A stretch of 64,000 nucleotides of DNA from Micromussa lordhowensis (Eukaryota > Cnidaria > Anthozoa > Scleractinia > Lobophylliidae). The DNA is taken from assembly GCA_964020085.1 (NCBI GenBank), contig OZ026606.1, forward strand, positions 665,060 to 729,059, given 5' to 3'. Below the pieces are notes generated by a model, which was not told where the DNA came from, did no database searches, and saw only the letters and a program-made list of their open reading frames with translations. The position numbers were made by a program, and so were the translations under genes. The first letter of the stretch is position 1; each line of letters begins with the position of its first letter. This document shows positions 46,394-60,400 of the stretch, one piece after another.

Positions 46394-47042
46394 TTACTTT
46401 ACAGTTTTATATCTATGCTTATTTAATGCTGGCCGTGGCACTGCTCTTTCCTCCACCGGCAAGCTCTGCGTTCGACCCACCGTGTGTTTACAGCTTTTCT
46501 TCATTTCATCTTGTTCCTCCCACTTCTTTTTCATAAGTTCGTGTTGCTGTTTGGCCAGCTGTTCCTTCTTCTCTTCCATTAGCAAGGCGTCCCTCTCTTT
46601 CTGCATCAACCATTTGTTGTACTCTGCCTGAGACATCCTCCGTCGGTGGTGTTTCTTGTCTTGCTCAAGTCTTTGTTGGGTTTCTATATCTTTCTCCCGT
46701 TCTTTCTCCCTTTCGACTTCTCGTTGCTTATCCTCCATCCACTCCTCGAACGATTTGCCCTTGAGAAGCTTTGCTTGTTTTTCGTTCGTCTTCGCTTCCT
46801 CCTGCGCGTTGGCGAAGAGGCTTCTCAAGTGGTTGAGCTCTTTTTCGGATATCCATTGTTGAAACGACATTCTCCGCGGATTGTTCGGGTCTGCCGCGGG
46901 TTCTTGGTTCACAGGCTGTAGTGATTCTTTTCTAACTGCAATCCACGCATTCCAGGGACGGTCAAGTCGCTCTTCCTCGTCCATATCTTTGAAACAACGT
47001 TGTTCTCGGAGGGAGTCTGCTAGGCTTACCTCGCAAATCGAT
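46394..47042 (-). CDS. Paralogue C exon 2 (W-motif coiled coil)
   Basis: The exon starts with one base completing Arg555, then SICEVSLADSLREQRCF and the PWNAW core. Three aromatic-x-x-W motifs follow in a Lys/Glu/Gln-rich helix. The stop is at 46394-46396. Confidence 0.83.
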
Positions 47043-50000
47043 CTGCAACACAAAACAGACACAGGACTTAGCCTCTAAAGAAACTCTTGAGCTCCGTCGG
47101 TGAGCAAGTAAAATAAACCACGTGTGAAAAAAAAAATTTCACACATTTCTATCCATTTTTAAAGTCAAAAGAAAAAACATTTTACACAATCTCCTCTCTT
47201 TGCCATACCTAATGAAACAGAAGGGTGTATGTCTCTGTCGGAATTCAAGGTCTTGTTATTTCCAAGTTGAGAACAATGCACATCTTTCAGAGAGCGTATT
47301 ATGCACAACATATTCACTGCAACTATTTGACTTGTATCCAGGTTTGTCGAGGGAATCATGGGATTGGAAAGAAACAACAGTGGCATTTGTGTAAAGCAGA
47401 TTAAGGTGCTGTTTTGAAACTCGATCGCAAAGACCTGGAATGAAATGTTTAATTCTACGCAGGCCCTCTGTGTGAAACCTTAACAACCGTGTGAACAGAT
47501 TTTCAATTAGTAGACACGTCTAAGGTCAAGACGGTTTTTCCGCAACTGAGACTGAAATTGCAGGGCGGTCCGCCAATGACCCCGTGAATATTTTCCCCCG
47601 TAAATTAAAACGCGTTCCCTCAACGTTTATTTGACGCATGGAAAAGTTGAGATGAGTGTCGAATGAATTTTTCTTGAAAAAACAGCGCAAACTGGAAGTA
47701 ATTGCCGATCTATTGACTGTTTCACAGTCTGGAAGAGTTAGCAAGCCAGGATTCTATAGCAGATACCTAAATTGAAGCTTGTGAAGTGAATTGGCCTCAC
47801 TCAGATTAGAGTTATTAAATTAGCGGTATAATACACAGAGGAAATCTATGAAAAAGACCGCGGTAATTAGATAACAAACACTGTTACTAGAGATACCGAA
47901 TTATAATGTTGCTCCGACGAAAGTGTTCAATAGCTAATACTTAATAAACAAACACTCAGGTCACAAAGAAAAAATATCGATCTACACTGGCTCGCACAGT
48001 TTGAAAGGCGCTTTCACGAAGTGTGAAGTTCGCATAGAGTATATAACAAATTTCAATTTTTCTTCGATTAACCCCCGTATTACTGGTTTAAAACTCACAT
48101 CCGTTTCCTTATCACTGTTGAGGCATACAGAATTCTTTTACAAATTACTGATCAATCTGTTGACATTTCCTCGAATGTTCCGTTAGTTCGTGACGTCATT
48201 TGGCATCCGCCCTTCCAGCTGAAGGTCGGTTTTTCTTCACCGTAATTCTTTCGTGTCAAACATTCCAGAATCGTTTAATATTCTCGAGAGCATTTGGCCG
48301 CACACGGCCGAGAAACCTGGCGAATTTTTTAAGTAACAAAATCCAAGGGCTGTGATTGAAAAACAAGTTTGATTTGAACAGAAGTGACAAGTGTTCGAAC
48401 TCGTAATAAACATTGCGATATTCTATAAAATTGCTTCAAAACTACCAACGATATTACTATAAGATTCCGCCCTCATGTCTATATTATTGTAATGACATAA
48501 CATTGCCAAACGATTGCTTATCGTGAACATGTGGTTAGGTAGTAGATTTTCATAAAGATGACTCTGTCTTCCAAAAGTTATTATTAATTAAACTACGAGA
48601 AATATAGTTTAGAGTCGTTCATTTTCTGGCGTTATCGTTTCGTCTTGACAGAATATTTAGCACAAATCAGCTCTTTATATCTTAACACTTGAAAAGTCTT
48701 ACTATACTGATTAGAATTATCTCGAGGTCATGTCGTGAGAACGTTCGCTAATCGCTCTTAAATACGTTTACAATTGTAAAGCACGCTATTTAGGGAAAAT
48801 TGAGTTACGCTTTCATGGGAAAATGAGAGAGTCTGTGACTAAAAACAAAGTGATCTCAATTTTGAAGAATTTGCGTTCAGGTTGATTCAGTAAAACCTTT
48901 GCCAAACTAAACTTTTAAAGACAAAGTGATCAGTGATAAATTTCGCTTTGTTTAACTTCAAATGATTGAAGACCCGTCGATCTTTCGCAGCCGATATATC
49001 AGGCTTGGGTGCTAAAAAAGACATGGTTGTAAAACTGTTTCTAGGACTTAACTTTTCATTCCAATATCGTGTATCCACTTATAGCTTTTAGGTTCCCAAA
49101 AGGGAAAATTCGTCACCCCGTTTTCTTTTGTTAGGAATGTTAATGTGGGCATTATTATTCCCCCATTCTACACTCGGTTATCACAAAATCTGATTAACTA
49201 ACAGTTATACCATTTCAAACCGTGTCACGTTTTCAAGCACTCGACCAGCTGTACAAACTCCTCCGGAAAGCCTTACCTAAATTTAACCTCGTTTGCGGTG
49301 GCAGATCTACAGATCCGTTTACCCAATGGTTGTTTCTCGACCTCAAACACAGGCGCAACTGATGATTATTAACTACGCGTTGGGTAATAAAACCGACGCA
49401 TTTAAATTACATTCATGTGCAAGCAAAGCTAATCTCTATCTACACGGAGGTATTAGCAATAGAAATTTTTAATATGTGTTATGTGGATTCAGACCTTTGG
49501 CGCCGTCAGTCAATTTTAGAGTACATAAGACATGCAGTTAAAAGGCTTTGTACACAATACTCAGTTCGAGCAGTTGCCGGTTCCTTTTGGAGTGTAGTGA
49601 GATACTTCTAAGCTGGATTTCTTGAGTTTCCGCGGGAAGTTTACCCTTGTTTTAACATGATTACCGCAATGTTAAGAATTACACGCCTACTCGGTCAAAA
49701 GAAAGACTTGAAAACAAAGCACGTTGTTAAAATTCCGGAAGTTGTGGATGATTTCTTATAGAATTATGAAGACCGCACAAGCAAGTACAAAGAATAACAA
49801 AATTATTGCACTCTCGCGCCCTGATTGGCGGAGTTCCGGTCTTCATCTCAACAACGGAAACAAAGCTTAGCTTAGTTATTAGTCAAATGACGTAAACACC
49901 TCCCTGTAATTCAAAGCAGTTCGTCTCTGAACTGTGAAACTAAGATTTATTCATTTGTTTTTCCAGACGAATTCTCGAGTTCAAGTAGGTCTTTCATGTA

Positions 50001-53000
50001 CAAGTGGCAGCACATGATTGAAGTTGACACAGCAATTATTCTTGAGTGACTTTTCATGAAAGGTTGAATCTAATTTACTTCAGTTTTTAAATGTCAAAAT
50101 ATTACGTATATGGAATTTGAATGGAAGCAAAGAAAAAGTACTACATACTACAGTTCATGTTATTTTCCGCAAGGTATTGAGCTACACACGACTGTAAAAT
50201 GATTTTAGCATTCAGGACTAGTGTCCTGCAGTACAAGTGATTCGGAAAAGAGAGGAAAAAAACTATTGACATTTAGTGTTAATAATCAAGACGACAGCGT
50301 TAGGAAAATCACAACAGCTTACAGAACAATAGTCCGAATCCTTGACCCCCCTCCAGGTTTTACACAAGATCTGAAACTCCTAGAGCGGGGTAATAGAAAT
50401 CATTTCTTCTCGTGCAGGGCCGCATAAACAATATTGCAGACGATACAACAATATTTTAACAAATTCAACAAAGAAAACACATTGTGAGTGCGTGAATTCC
50501 TCGTATCTACCAATATCTGCGGCTACTAATTCACTCTTTGGTTTGGGCAGAATTTTAATTTGCTCGTTTAGTCGTAAGTGGAAAAAGCCGTTCTCAACGA
50601 AAACAACGAACGTGGTGTGACGTGCTCTCATAATGTTACTGAAAATAACTTGGCGTATCACATGAATTAAAAAGAACTTTTGTTTCCATTTGAAATAATG
50701 AACATCCCGCATAGCCAACAAAACATCAACAATCTTTTTAATCAAATCTCTTCGAATTATTAAAGTTCTTTCAAGCGGAAACTTAGCTTGTTGTTGTTTT
50801 GCTATTGGTAAAAATTCACGCCTTCGACTCACGAGTTCGTGTACAACTTTTTAGTGCAACTTTGGAATGAAATGGAAACCTCTTTAGACATGGGTAGTGG
50901 ACAAAGTTCATAGACGAATGCTTTCTAAGAATATAAGACGTAATTAAATTCCCGTGTCTAAACAATCTTAAATTTGGTACACATTGCAGAAGTTACATAG
51001 AAAACACTATCTTGTGTAAAAAGACAACTCGCCGGGTTTGGTTGCAGAAAATCACAACAGGAATATGATACAAACATTTCGCTGCTTATGTTAATACCGC
51101 GTTAATATAAGCATTAAAATGGAAAAATATTCAAACATTGTCTTTAACGAGTTTTTCCAGACGACGAATAGCTTGAAGGGGGTCGGTAGGTCAAATGTGT
51201 TTTAGGTGATTGTGCGACATTAAAATCGTGTCAACAGCATCCGAACAAATAAGCAAAACTGATTGCTTCAAGCAACAGAAAAACACGGAACGACCTCTAG
51301 AAATCTGCAAAAGATTATTGTTCGCCAAAACTGGACGAAATTTAAACAGATTAAAAAATTCTTAACTTATGCTCAACATCTGTCGGTCCACGATATTAGT
51401 TTGGATTCGCGAGAAAAAAAAAGTTACAAACACAATAAAACAATTGATCCACAGACTAAATTACTTAGAAGCCGTCTTTGTTTGTCATGAGACTGAATGA
51501 TTGCATTGAGTTGTTATGCACTTTTTTAAAACATTTGCAGCTCATATCTTTGATGGGGCGTATCATATCCCAACGAATTTCTTGACCCAGCGAAAAGTAT
51601 ATGTTGGAACAAGCCCCTTCAAAGACGTCATGTAAGACATAATGCAGCTGACTTGTAAAGATTTCATAATTTCTCCAATGTTTTACGACTCGACCCTCCG
51701 TATCTTAAGCAGATCATGATCATTATATACGGATTACATGTAATCGCACGTTCTATCTGTGTTGTATTTCACCCATTCTAGTTTCGCAATCGGCAATATA
51801 ATCTGTAGCGTTCTTTAATCGTGTAAACACTGTATTCTGTTTACTCCATCAACTTTGTTTTGTTTACAAAGCGACTCTAACTCGAGAGAACTTCACAGAT
51901 GTTTTGAGCGCGACAGAAGCAGGCATGCCGGGTGGAAAAGAAAAATCAAAGTGTTTACGAGTTAGCGAAGATTCTTCGTATGAAGTTAAGTTAGGTCTTA
52001 ATTACTCACTCTACATGACTGGCAAGTTGACTTCCTGGCATTTTTTTTTTTCAGAATGCAAAGCCTAACTTGCCACTGCGTTCTCGTTTGCAGTGAAGGT
52101 CAATAAAGAGAGAGACAGGAACCACGCATACAAACACTCAACTGATAGCTCAACATGCACATACCTTGCCTTGCCTCTTCTGAACATTATGGGAGAGTTA
52201 ACCTGTGCTTTGCTATCGCCATGCAGATCAGCTGTGATGATAGCTTCTCTCCTACTCCGAGGGAATCTTACGCCGTTTGTCCCGCCTAGAGCTGCGAGTG
52301 GCTCAGATCCGCGTCTAATTGCCAGCGCTCGCGCCAGTTTAGGCGAAACCGGCGAGATGCTGCCGGCATTAAAAGGTTTCATCAAGGGCTTGAACGACAG
52401 TCGAGGACTTTGTGGAGATCCAGGCGCGCTTTTCGTGACCATTTCCTCGGAGCCAGGTGTTTCGTTCGAGGGACTCAATAGTTGCTTCGACGCGGGAGTG
52501 TTCGGCGTGCTGCTAGTCCGGACAACAGCTTGTTTGAACTTCCTCTGCTGTAAAGTTGACGCAGGTAAACTAAGCGTGTTTCCTGGAGAATGGTTTAGGC
52601 GCGTTTGAACTTCTAGGGGAGGAAGGTGATTGTCGTTTTGGTCAATTTCTTCCTCCTCATGGTAGATCTTCGGGTACCGAACCGTTCGTGCACTCTTCGG
52701 CCGGCGCGGATCAACTTCCTTAAATCTCCGTTGAAGCAAGTGATGATTGGACTGTACATTGAGAGTTTGCGGTCTGCTAAGCCTCGGGGAAATCCTGCAC
52801 GATTCGTCCGAGCTTTCCGAGGAGCATGGACTTGTTCTCTGCACCTGCTGAGGGCTGTACTCCCCCACACCAGTCAGTTGAGATTTCACTGGATTCGGGG
52901 CTGGCTCCTGCTGAGATCTCGAGTCTCCAGAAAAACTCAAGCCTTCGTCACACTCTGTGATCACTAATTCTCCGTCCTCGAAAACAACAATTTTGCCATC

Positions 53001-53828
53001 CTGGGAGCTCTCGCTAGTGTGCGGTGCTTCCAGGGCGGAAATGTTTACTTGTTGAGCTTGTTTCTCCTCTGAAGAGTCATCTGACTCCTCTGACCCACAC
53101 TCTTCGCTCAAATCGATTCCAGATTCGGTGGAATTGCGCTCATGTCGCGCACCCTTCTCATTGTACATGTATTTATAAAGCAATCTTTCCGCATCGTGAT
53201 GATTTAATCTGCGCGCAATATCAATCGGAGTCTCTCTATTTGTGTCAAGCATTGTTAAGTTTTCCTTCGTTGGCGTGATCAAATGTTTGGCCACGAACTC
53301 CACGCAGTTTACATTCCCACTTGCCGCTGCCGCGTGGAAAAGATTTCTACCCGCCTCTGTTGCTCCGTGGTGATCGAACTTAATATCTAGAGTTTTGAGT
53401 CTCTCGAGCAATTTTTCGTGGCCGCGACAGCAGGCGATGAAAAAGCCGACGAATAATCTCTCCTCTCTGCTGATCTGTTGCATAGGAAGCTTAGCTCTTA
53501 TGCAAACGTTCTCGATTTCATTGTTCAAGGAAACGCAAATAAACTTGTTCCACCACACCGGTACTTGAACAACAATGACAACATCTCCGATGGTTTGGAT
53601 AGTTTCTTTGAGTGGCGACCAGTCGCTCAGCTCCTGGCCTGGATTTTCTAATGCGCAGAGTTGTTGCAGATTACAAGGGATTCCAAACTGCAGCTCGCAA
53701 GTGACTTTAAGATCACGCACGGTCAAGTTGTGTTTATCGCGAACCGCAATCTTTTCCGTTGAGCCATTTGGCAACTCGATTATAACTGCTTGGTTATCAT
53801 GAGATTGCGCTCCAGGGTGATTTGTCAT
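46394..53828 (-). CDS. Paralogue C: Ubl-ankyrin-coiled-coil protein (ANKUB1-like)
   Basis: Two exons, 53828-52165 and 47042-46394, join through a 5.1-kb phase-2 intron (GTATGT donor, TGTTGCAG acceptor) to 770 residues. The ubiquitin-like region is about 15-90, VPVWWNKFI 89-97, and the ankyrin-type region about 125-221 (RNLFHAAAASG). A Ser/Glu-rich stretch (about 230-300) and a basic Ser/Pro-rich tail (about 380-554) follow. The second exon gives PWNAW (584-588), FQQWISEK (615), FEEWMEDK (653) and YNKWLMQK (696) in a strongly charged coiled coil. It is the most upstream of the three tandem copies and has the longest intron; a small middle exon like that of paralogue B could have been missed. 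Confidence 0.83.
47043..52164 (-). other. 5.1-kb intron of paralogue C
   Basis: AT-rich. A 150-residue minus-strand frame (50380-50832) is unusually long for such DNA, but I recognise no family and cannot place it in phase with the flanking exons. No strong inverted-repeat element was found here. Confidence 0.7.
52165..53828 (-). CDS. Paralogue C exon 1 (Ubl, ankyrin, Ser/Pro-rich)
   Basis: A 1664-bp exon from ATG 53828 to the donor after 52165, leaving two bases of Arg555. Continuing past the donor yields a hydrophobic tail and a stop about 33 codons on. An intron-retained isoform would therefore end in a short hydrophobic segment; this is probably incidental. Confidence 0.83.
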
Positions 53829-56800
53829 TTCTGTTTGCCAACCGCGTCCTTTTTTCGGTTACTCTTGATTAAATATTGCTCAACTAACTCCAACTTTGTG
53901 TGATTACTTTAGGTCAGAGCGGCACGTACTTGCTAAACATCTGTAAGATACACCGCCTCAATGTACCCTCGAGTATTTATACGTATTTGAGACGCGTTGA
54001 CAGTTTCCTACCTTTCTATAGGACCGCGCGTGTAACGTCATCACGGAGTGTGACAATGATATAATATTCCGCTGTGGTTTCCGGTGGTTACTGGGTCAAA
54101 CACTGACACAAAATTGTTCAAAGAGCATGCACTCCCGACTTCCGAAACAGAAACTGCGCCTTTGTCTGAGATGCATAGTTCAGCTTGCACTGCGCTTGCC
54201 CAATAAAGTGCTGTTTTCTCCGGGTTCGGCTAAATTCAACGTAACTAGGGCCGGTTTTGATTAAAAATATTCTCCTTGGGCAATTAGCGATCACGGTTCA
54301 CAAAAGACGTCAGATGTATTTATTGTTTCCTCTTATTTTTATTGGAAACCCCACAGCGATCAGATATCAAAATATATCAGACTTGGGAGTCACGAATACC
54401 AACAGCTGGACCGAGTTCAGATATCTTCGTGTGCTAGGATTTGTTGCCCTGACACGATATTTGTTTTACGTTGGTGCTGTCTCGTTAACTTTGATCTGAC
54501 GAAATAACGCCTTAAGGTTCGTGATAATCACTGAATAGACTGAATCCTCCATGGAATATAATCAATATTGAGCTCTGAACAGATAACAACGCTTATTTCA
54601 CGTCATATTCCACGTTCGTGTCTTATCACGTATGAAAACTGCTGTATTTCATACATTCTGCTCTCTGAAGAGAAGGCTAATTTAAGAGGCTTAAAAAAGA
54701 GGCTTAAAAAAGCGGACTTTAATCGAGGCCTAACTAAGTGTCCTCTAATTATCTCTTTAACGTGATACAAATGATTTAACCCAAGACTTACGAATTAGGA
54801 ATTAAGTTTTAAATCTGCCGTTTTTCCACACTGCCGTGATTTCTTTATCCAATTTACTGTGTTTAGCAGTGGGATTAAACAGATTTCGTCAGTGTCTCTT
54901 TTGAAAACGAATGACGTCAACCCGGTTTGGAAATATCAATATAATTAATCCAAGTCACATTTTGTGTGGGCATTCAACATATTACGACCAACAAATTTGT
55001 TAATCCTTCTTTCATAAGAAACCCTTTCAGCATAGTTAATGGGGGGACCATTAACTATTCTTTCATTGAACAATTTCTCTAGAACATACATATTTATTGA
55101 ACCAGTGTAAATACCTTGTAGAGAAACTCGCGTCAACAAGACATTTTTTCAGTCCTATATAGAACGGAACTGCCTTTACTCAACTAAAGAACGTTGGAAA
55201 TTAATTCTCTCTGAACGAATGAACGCATGCACGTTTTCTTTAGAGATCTAACTCGAAATCTAACTCTCGCCTTCTTGGAAGGAATTTTCCTTTTAAATAC
55301 TTTTTTCAGGATAAAGAAAGTTAACATTTTGGCAAACTGAATGTTTCTTTGCAAACGTTAACGGACAATTTTTCAGTGATATCAGATGTACACCAGGACG
55401 TGAGTTTACGAACAATACGAATTTGTCATCGAACTTGTTTGTCAAATCAGGGTTTACTTACCGGTAATAGTTCTAAGATAACAAAACGATTATTTGCAGA
55501 GTATATTCTAGTCGTTCGACCACAGGCGAAAATCTGATCTACACTGATCTTCATTGTTCCACTGACGCTTGCTCCGTGCGATAGAGAATGTCTTAATATT
55601 GCTTGGGAACTATCAAGTGAGAATCATTCTTAAAGGATTATTGTAAGCTTCTGCAGTCAGCTTAAGCGAGTTTTTGAGTTTGTTCTGTTGCAGTTTGAGA
55701 GCCACTAAAAAATGTCGACTATCTTTTTTCAATAGATAAATAGTAAAGTGTTAAAATATTTCGTCGCCCAACCGGTACCCATTAATATTTTGATATTCAC
55801 TCCACATTAGATATTGACTGCATAGCTTGTCTATTGAAAGGTTATAATTGTTCAAAAACGGCCACAATTATAATTACTCGACATTATTTAAAGGAAATCC
55901 CAGAGGCAACGACCAACTTCACTTTCAAAAGGCGAACCAAAAGAGGAAAAATACGTGACGAATGATTTAAAAAGTATAAATGGCAGGGTGGGTAAATATA
56001 ACTAGTCTGACAGAGAGCAAGATGTTATTAAAGACTGGATAACGAGTGAATAATAACAATGTTGACATTAAGGATATAAAGCGCCGTATTTAACCTTGCT
56101 ATTCCAATCTTGTCATGCTATGATCAACACGAATTAAACCAGCAGGCAGTAAAAAGTAAAGACAATCGGGGAAACTCATACTGGGACTCCTGCTTCGTTG
56201 ATTGTTCAGTATTTAACAAAGATATTTACTCCAGACAAATTAACTTTTAAGATATGCCAAGTCATTAATGTGGAAATGCTTGAAGAATGTTTCCTGAAGC
56301 CGGTAATTCCTTTTGAGAAAACAAACCCAGGTATCGCAAAACTGAAAGGGATATATACACATTGAAAGCATAATTTTCTTTAGCCGGCCACAGCCCTGAA
56401 TTTCTTTCCTTCCTCTGGTACAGGCGCTCTTAAAAACATGAAAATTATAATCACAGTTGTAAAGATTGTTTTTTGTTTACTTCAATAACATTTTGCATCT
56501 ATTGATAACAAAAGACGATAGCGTCGATTAGGGTGAGACGAAGTGGAACAAGTCTCGATGTGATCTTGTTTCTTAAAACCAAAACAAAACAATTCTGATC
56601 CGTCTGTTTAACCCCTAACCGTGGCTCTTTTATTTATTTTTCTGCAGACGAGTGTCACCTTACCAGTGAACTTATGTGACTCATATTTTGAAACTATACG
56701 CGAGAGTTATTTACTTATTATCGGACTTATTAGTCGATAATATCGATATCGCCTCGGGGTTTGTTACGCCCCGTAACCATGCCATTGGGAAGCTTGTTCA

Positions 56801-57047
56801 AGACGTGCAGTTGGGCATATCTACTGATAAACAACTCCTAAAATTATTGTTTTCCTTTTATCGAGTTGTAGTCTGGCACGTTAACGTCGCTATTTTCCTG
56901 GTCGAAAGCCGCTCGCATCAGATATACAGACACTGAGCCTATCTCGCTCTACAGCACCTCAGTCTGAACCGAGTCGCGCGGCCGGGCGAGTTGATCATAC
57001 ATAAAGGAAATGTTGAGCGTAGGAGAGGGTGGGATTGCTTCATATTA
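53829..57047. other. 5' flank of paralogue C and intergenic DNA
   Basis: No gene recognised. The first few hundred bases presumably contain the promoter of paralogue C. Nothing else stands out. Confidence 0.4.
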
Positions 57048-57418
57048 GGCAACGTCCACACTTCGCCGGAGAATTTTGAAAACGGAGGTTTCACTCAGAA
57101 AACGCATCAAATGTTTGCCGCCCATAATACGCCGGGGAAATTTGAAAGCGCAGCAATCACCGGTCATTTTGGATTTGTGTTTGAGGAAAACTCGGGCAGG
57201 AAAATCACAGGATTATCGTGACGTCATCGTTTTCGAAACGATCTGCTTTCAAAATGTTTTCCGTCCTCACTAAAACGCAAAGCCGGTGTTTTCAAATTCC
57301 TCCAGTTTGAAGAGCGTATTCGAGAGTTTTCGTGACGGATTAGTGTACACGGTAGACCTAACCGTGGAAATAAAACTACGTTTTCAAATTTCTCCGGCGT
57401 AGATATATGGACAGGGCC
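57048..57418. mobile_element. 371-bp inverted-repeat element (CGCCGGAGAA arms)
   Basis: GGCAACGTCCACACTTCGCC, then GGAGAATTTTGAAAACG, is mirrored by CGTTTTCAAATTTCTCCGGC and GTAGATATATGGACAGGGCC at the right end. The ends are imperfect. The interior contains further CGCCGGGGAAATTTGAAA words. Non-autonomous DNA element. Confidence 0.65.
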
Positions 57419-60400
57419 ATAGAAACTGCATAGGGGGTATGTATCAATAAACCGGTTAGACCTTCCCCTCTTAGGCTGGGATGACGTCATCATTCCATCA
57501 TCAGACAATATTTGTTTTCCCTCTCCCTTTTAACGCTCAAACTGTTTTTTTTTTAATGAGGCAAACACGTATGTGGGCTTTAGTGTGGGTAGAGTTCTTT
57601 TTATGACTCAGTGTTGCCCCCTTCCTCTTAACTCCCAAAGGAGAAATTACGACCTCAGCTGGAGAAGTTCCCCTTTTTAAAATTGCCAAAACGTGAATGG
57701 ACATATAACAGTTTATGTTGCAACTTCTCCGCTTACAAAGCCAGCTGGTATTTTAATAAAAGAGTCTTGAGTTAACCACGAGCAAGTAAAGTTACAAACC
57801 AACCAAGTTTTGAGGCGTTTAGGGCCAGTCTCATTTCTTTTTTCATCCCAATATTGACTTAGTTACATTTATTTCCTTGTTTTCTTTTACATCTGCCGTG
57901 ATGGATAAATCCCTTTGCAGACTATAAATGTAGATGTTAGACTGGTCTTTATAATTTATTCCCCCGTCGACAGCGGTTAACATGGCTTAAGGCGGGGGTA
58001 CACGTGAAGGCTGTTTTGAGGTTGCTTAACACGGCCTTTCTGCCAATATCTCAGTCACGTTTCAAGCGACACTAAATCTCTCTGCTTATCTCATTAACCA
58101 CTGTTTGGCGGTTTTGTGTAAATTTTGGGTGATTTTTGGGCATTTTGGGAAAGAGATATTTTTTTCTCAAAGGATAGGTTAAATTCAGGAAAATATGAAA
58201 TGTTGAAGATTTGATGGATTTGGAAAATTGAAATTTGAAGTGAAGAATTAGTAGAAGGATACCAAACAGTCCCCTAGCAACCAGGGGCTCTCTTTTGTGG
58301 GGGTCAATTGTCTGGTAGTGTTTCCAATCCATCTTAATCCTAACAATTTCCTTTTTTATATCACTTCAAATTTCACGCCTATTCATGTTTACCCCCGCTT
58401 TAAGCTCGTCACGTCTCAAGTTTGTTGTGACATATTTGTTCACACTGTTAGGAATGGAAATTTCACACTGGCAATCATTTAGGGTGATCCATAATATCTA
58501 CAATCCTGGTCAAAGACTTTGCACTTTCGCCCAAATATGGTCTTTCTGTCCTTCTACCCCTCCCCACTCCCAACACAATGTTGATGTTGATTCATCCAAA
58601 GAAGACCCACTATTCCAACATTGCTTTTGGGCTGGAGGGGGGTTCGACAAATTGAATCATGACTTCAAAATAATGCGTAACCAGTTGGCATTTTGTCAAG
58701 TGTCCCCAGGAGGTTTGGCCAGGATTGTAGCAATACGTGCGAACGTAGTTTTTTTTTAATTGAGGAACTCAGTTATATCCCGCTGTGTTTTCAGTCTGCC
58801 ACTTGCCAAGTGAGTAATCTTCCGCGTCCATGAGGTGGGGGGATGTCCTCGGTGTAGAGGAAATCTGCAAATTTTATATCTTTGCAAGTGAAGTATTAGC
58901 AATGCCACTCATAAGACCATTTTTGGTAGCTTTTGTTTCGCTGTTGCATGATTTTTAGTTGAAAATTCTTCTAAAATTCAGTATAGCAAAAAGGACGTTG
59001 ATTCCTCAAATCTAAAGAAAACGAAAACATACAAAATGAGGTTTGACGAGTTATTATATGTGACTAGTATTCAGCGTAACCAAGGCAAACATGTCGTTTT
59101 CTCAGCCAATCAGATGCAAAAACAAACAAACGTTTCCCGCGCTTAAAAATTGTTCCAAGGTCCTACTCAGCTAAGAGCTCTGATTGGTCAATTGCAACAT
59201 TTGATCGCGTTGTGGTTGGCCAGTTATGATTGCTTTGGTTTTCGTTTCACGACAAGCAAAAGAAAATTACTCAGTGATTCTGGATTCTCTGCTTTTTCAG
59301 ATCCTTGGCATGCATTAGTCTGTCCACGGACGCTTTTTCAGTTTTTGCTATGAGTTATTTAGCGCTATTTGTGTCTTTCCCCAGGGCCACCCCCTTGTGT
59401 TAAGGCTTCTTTCAAATCCGCTGCGGCTACGGTGATACTTTTGCTAATTTCGATCTCGGCGAACTCAAGACAAAATAGAGAGCCTGTGCACAGATGCGTG
59501 CGTAGGACGTTATCAATTTCAACATAGTATTTTCTGTGGATTATTTTTGCAAACGTGTAATTTGATCGTTTAGTTGTCCTTTTTTTACCTTTTCTATATA
59601 AAATGTATTGCTGGTCGCATAACCCCTGAGTTAGACCTTTCCTTTTCCATGTGGAATGTCGAGCGAGAAAAACAGTTATATACAGTTAACCCCAACCGTA
59701 CGGTCAGCCTTTCTGAGTTCAATAAAATGGTAACATCTCCATTCCCATGGAATCGCGAGATCCTAAATTCCGGACGTTGCTTTTCACGTTAAGCGAGGGC
59801 GAGGTAAGTCTTAGACTGGTCGTTATATCATATCATGATACACCGCTTCTCCTTAAGCGACCTGTCTTCGGCGAGACGTGTGAACACTATTGGCGGTAAA
59901 TGTACAATGACGTCATATACTCGTTACCCGCGAAGGTTTGTGGGTCTCGGTCAAGAAAACAATTCCACATATCAACTGATAGTGACTGCTATTTATCGTC
60001 AGAGTTTTAACGTGGAGAAAGAATTTGCCTGAGGATGGTGTAATTCTGATATTTTCATTCCAAGTCGGGTGAGTACCAAGTGTTCTCTAGCAGCTTTCTG
60101 TGGTCCTTTGTTAGATTTTATTCGCGGTTTTGATCAAACGGTAGCGAGAGCGCTATAGCGCCTTCTAAAAATTTATGAAAGCATTTTTTTGCGAGCGTTG
60201 AAATTGATCGTTGGTATTAGTCAGTAAAAGTCGTCTTCGACGAAAATTTGTAATCGTGAGTCGATATTAGATAAAACTACCAAAGGATTATCTCTTCTCG
60301 ACCTTACGTTCTTAAATTGTGCCAATAAGAACGTTCTAAACATCGTTATTGTTAAGAAAGTAATGTTAAAATTGAATCCCACATTGATCCCGCGTTGAAA

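Noticed and set aside
52065..52164. Hydrophobic C-terminal tail of the unspliced exon 1 of paralogue C
   Set aside because: It lies beyond a good GTATGT donor whose phase matches the next exon, so it is probably intronic.
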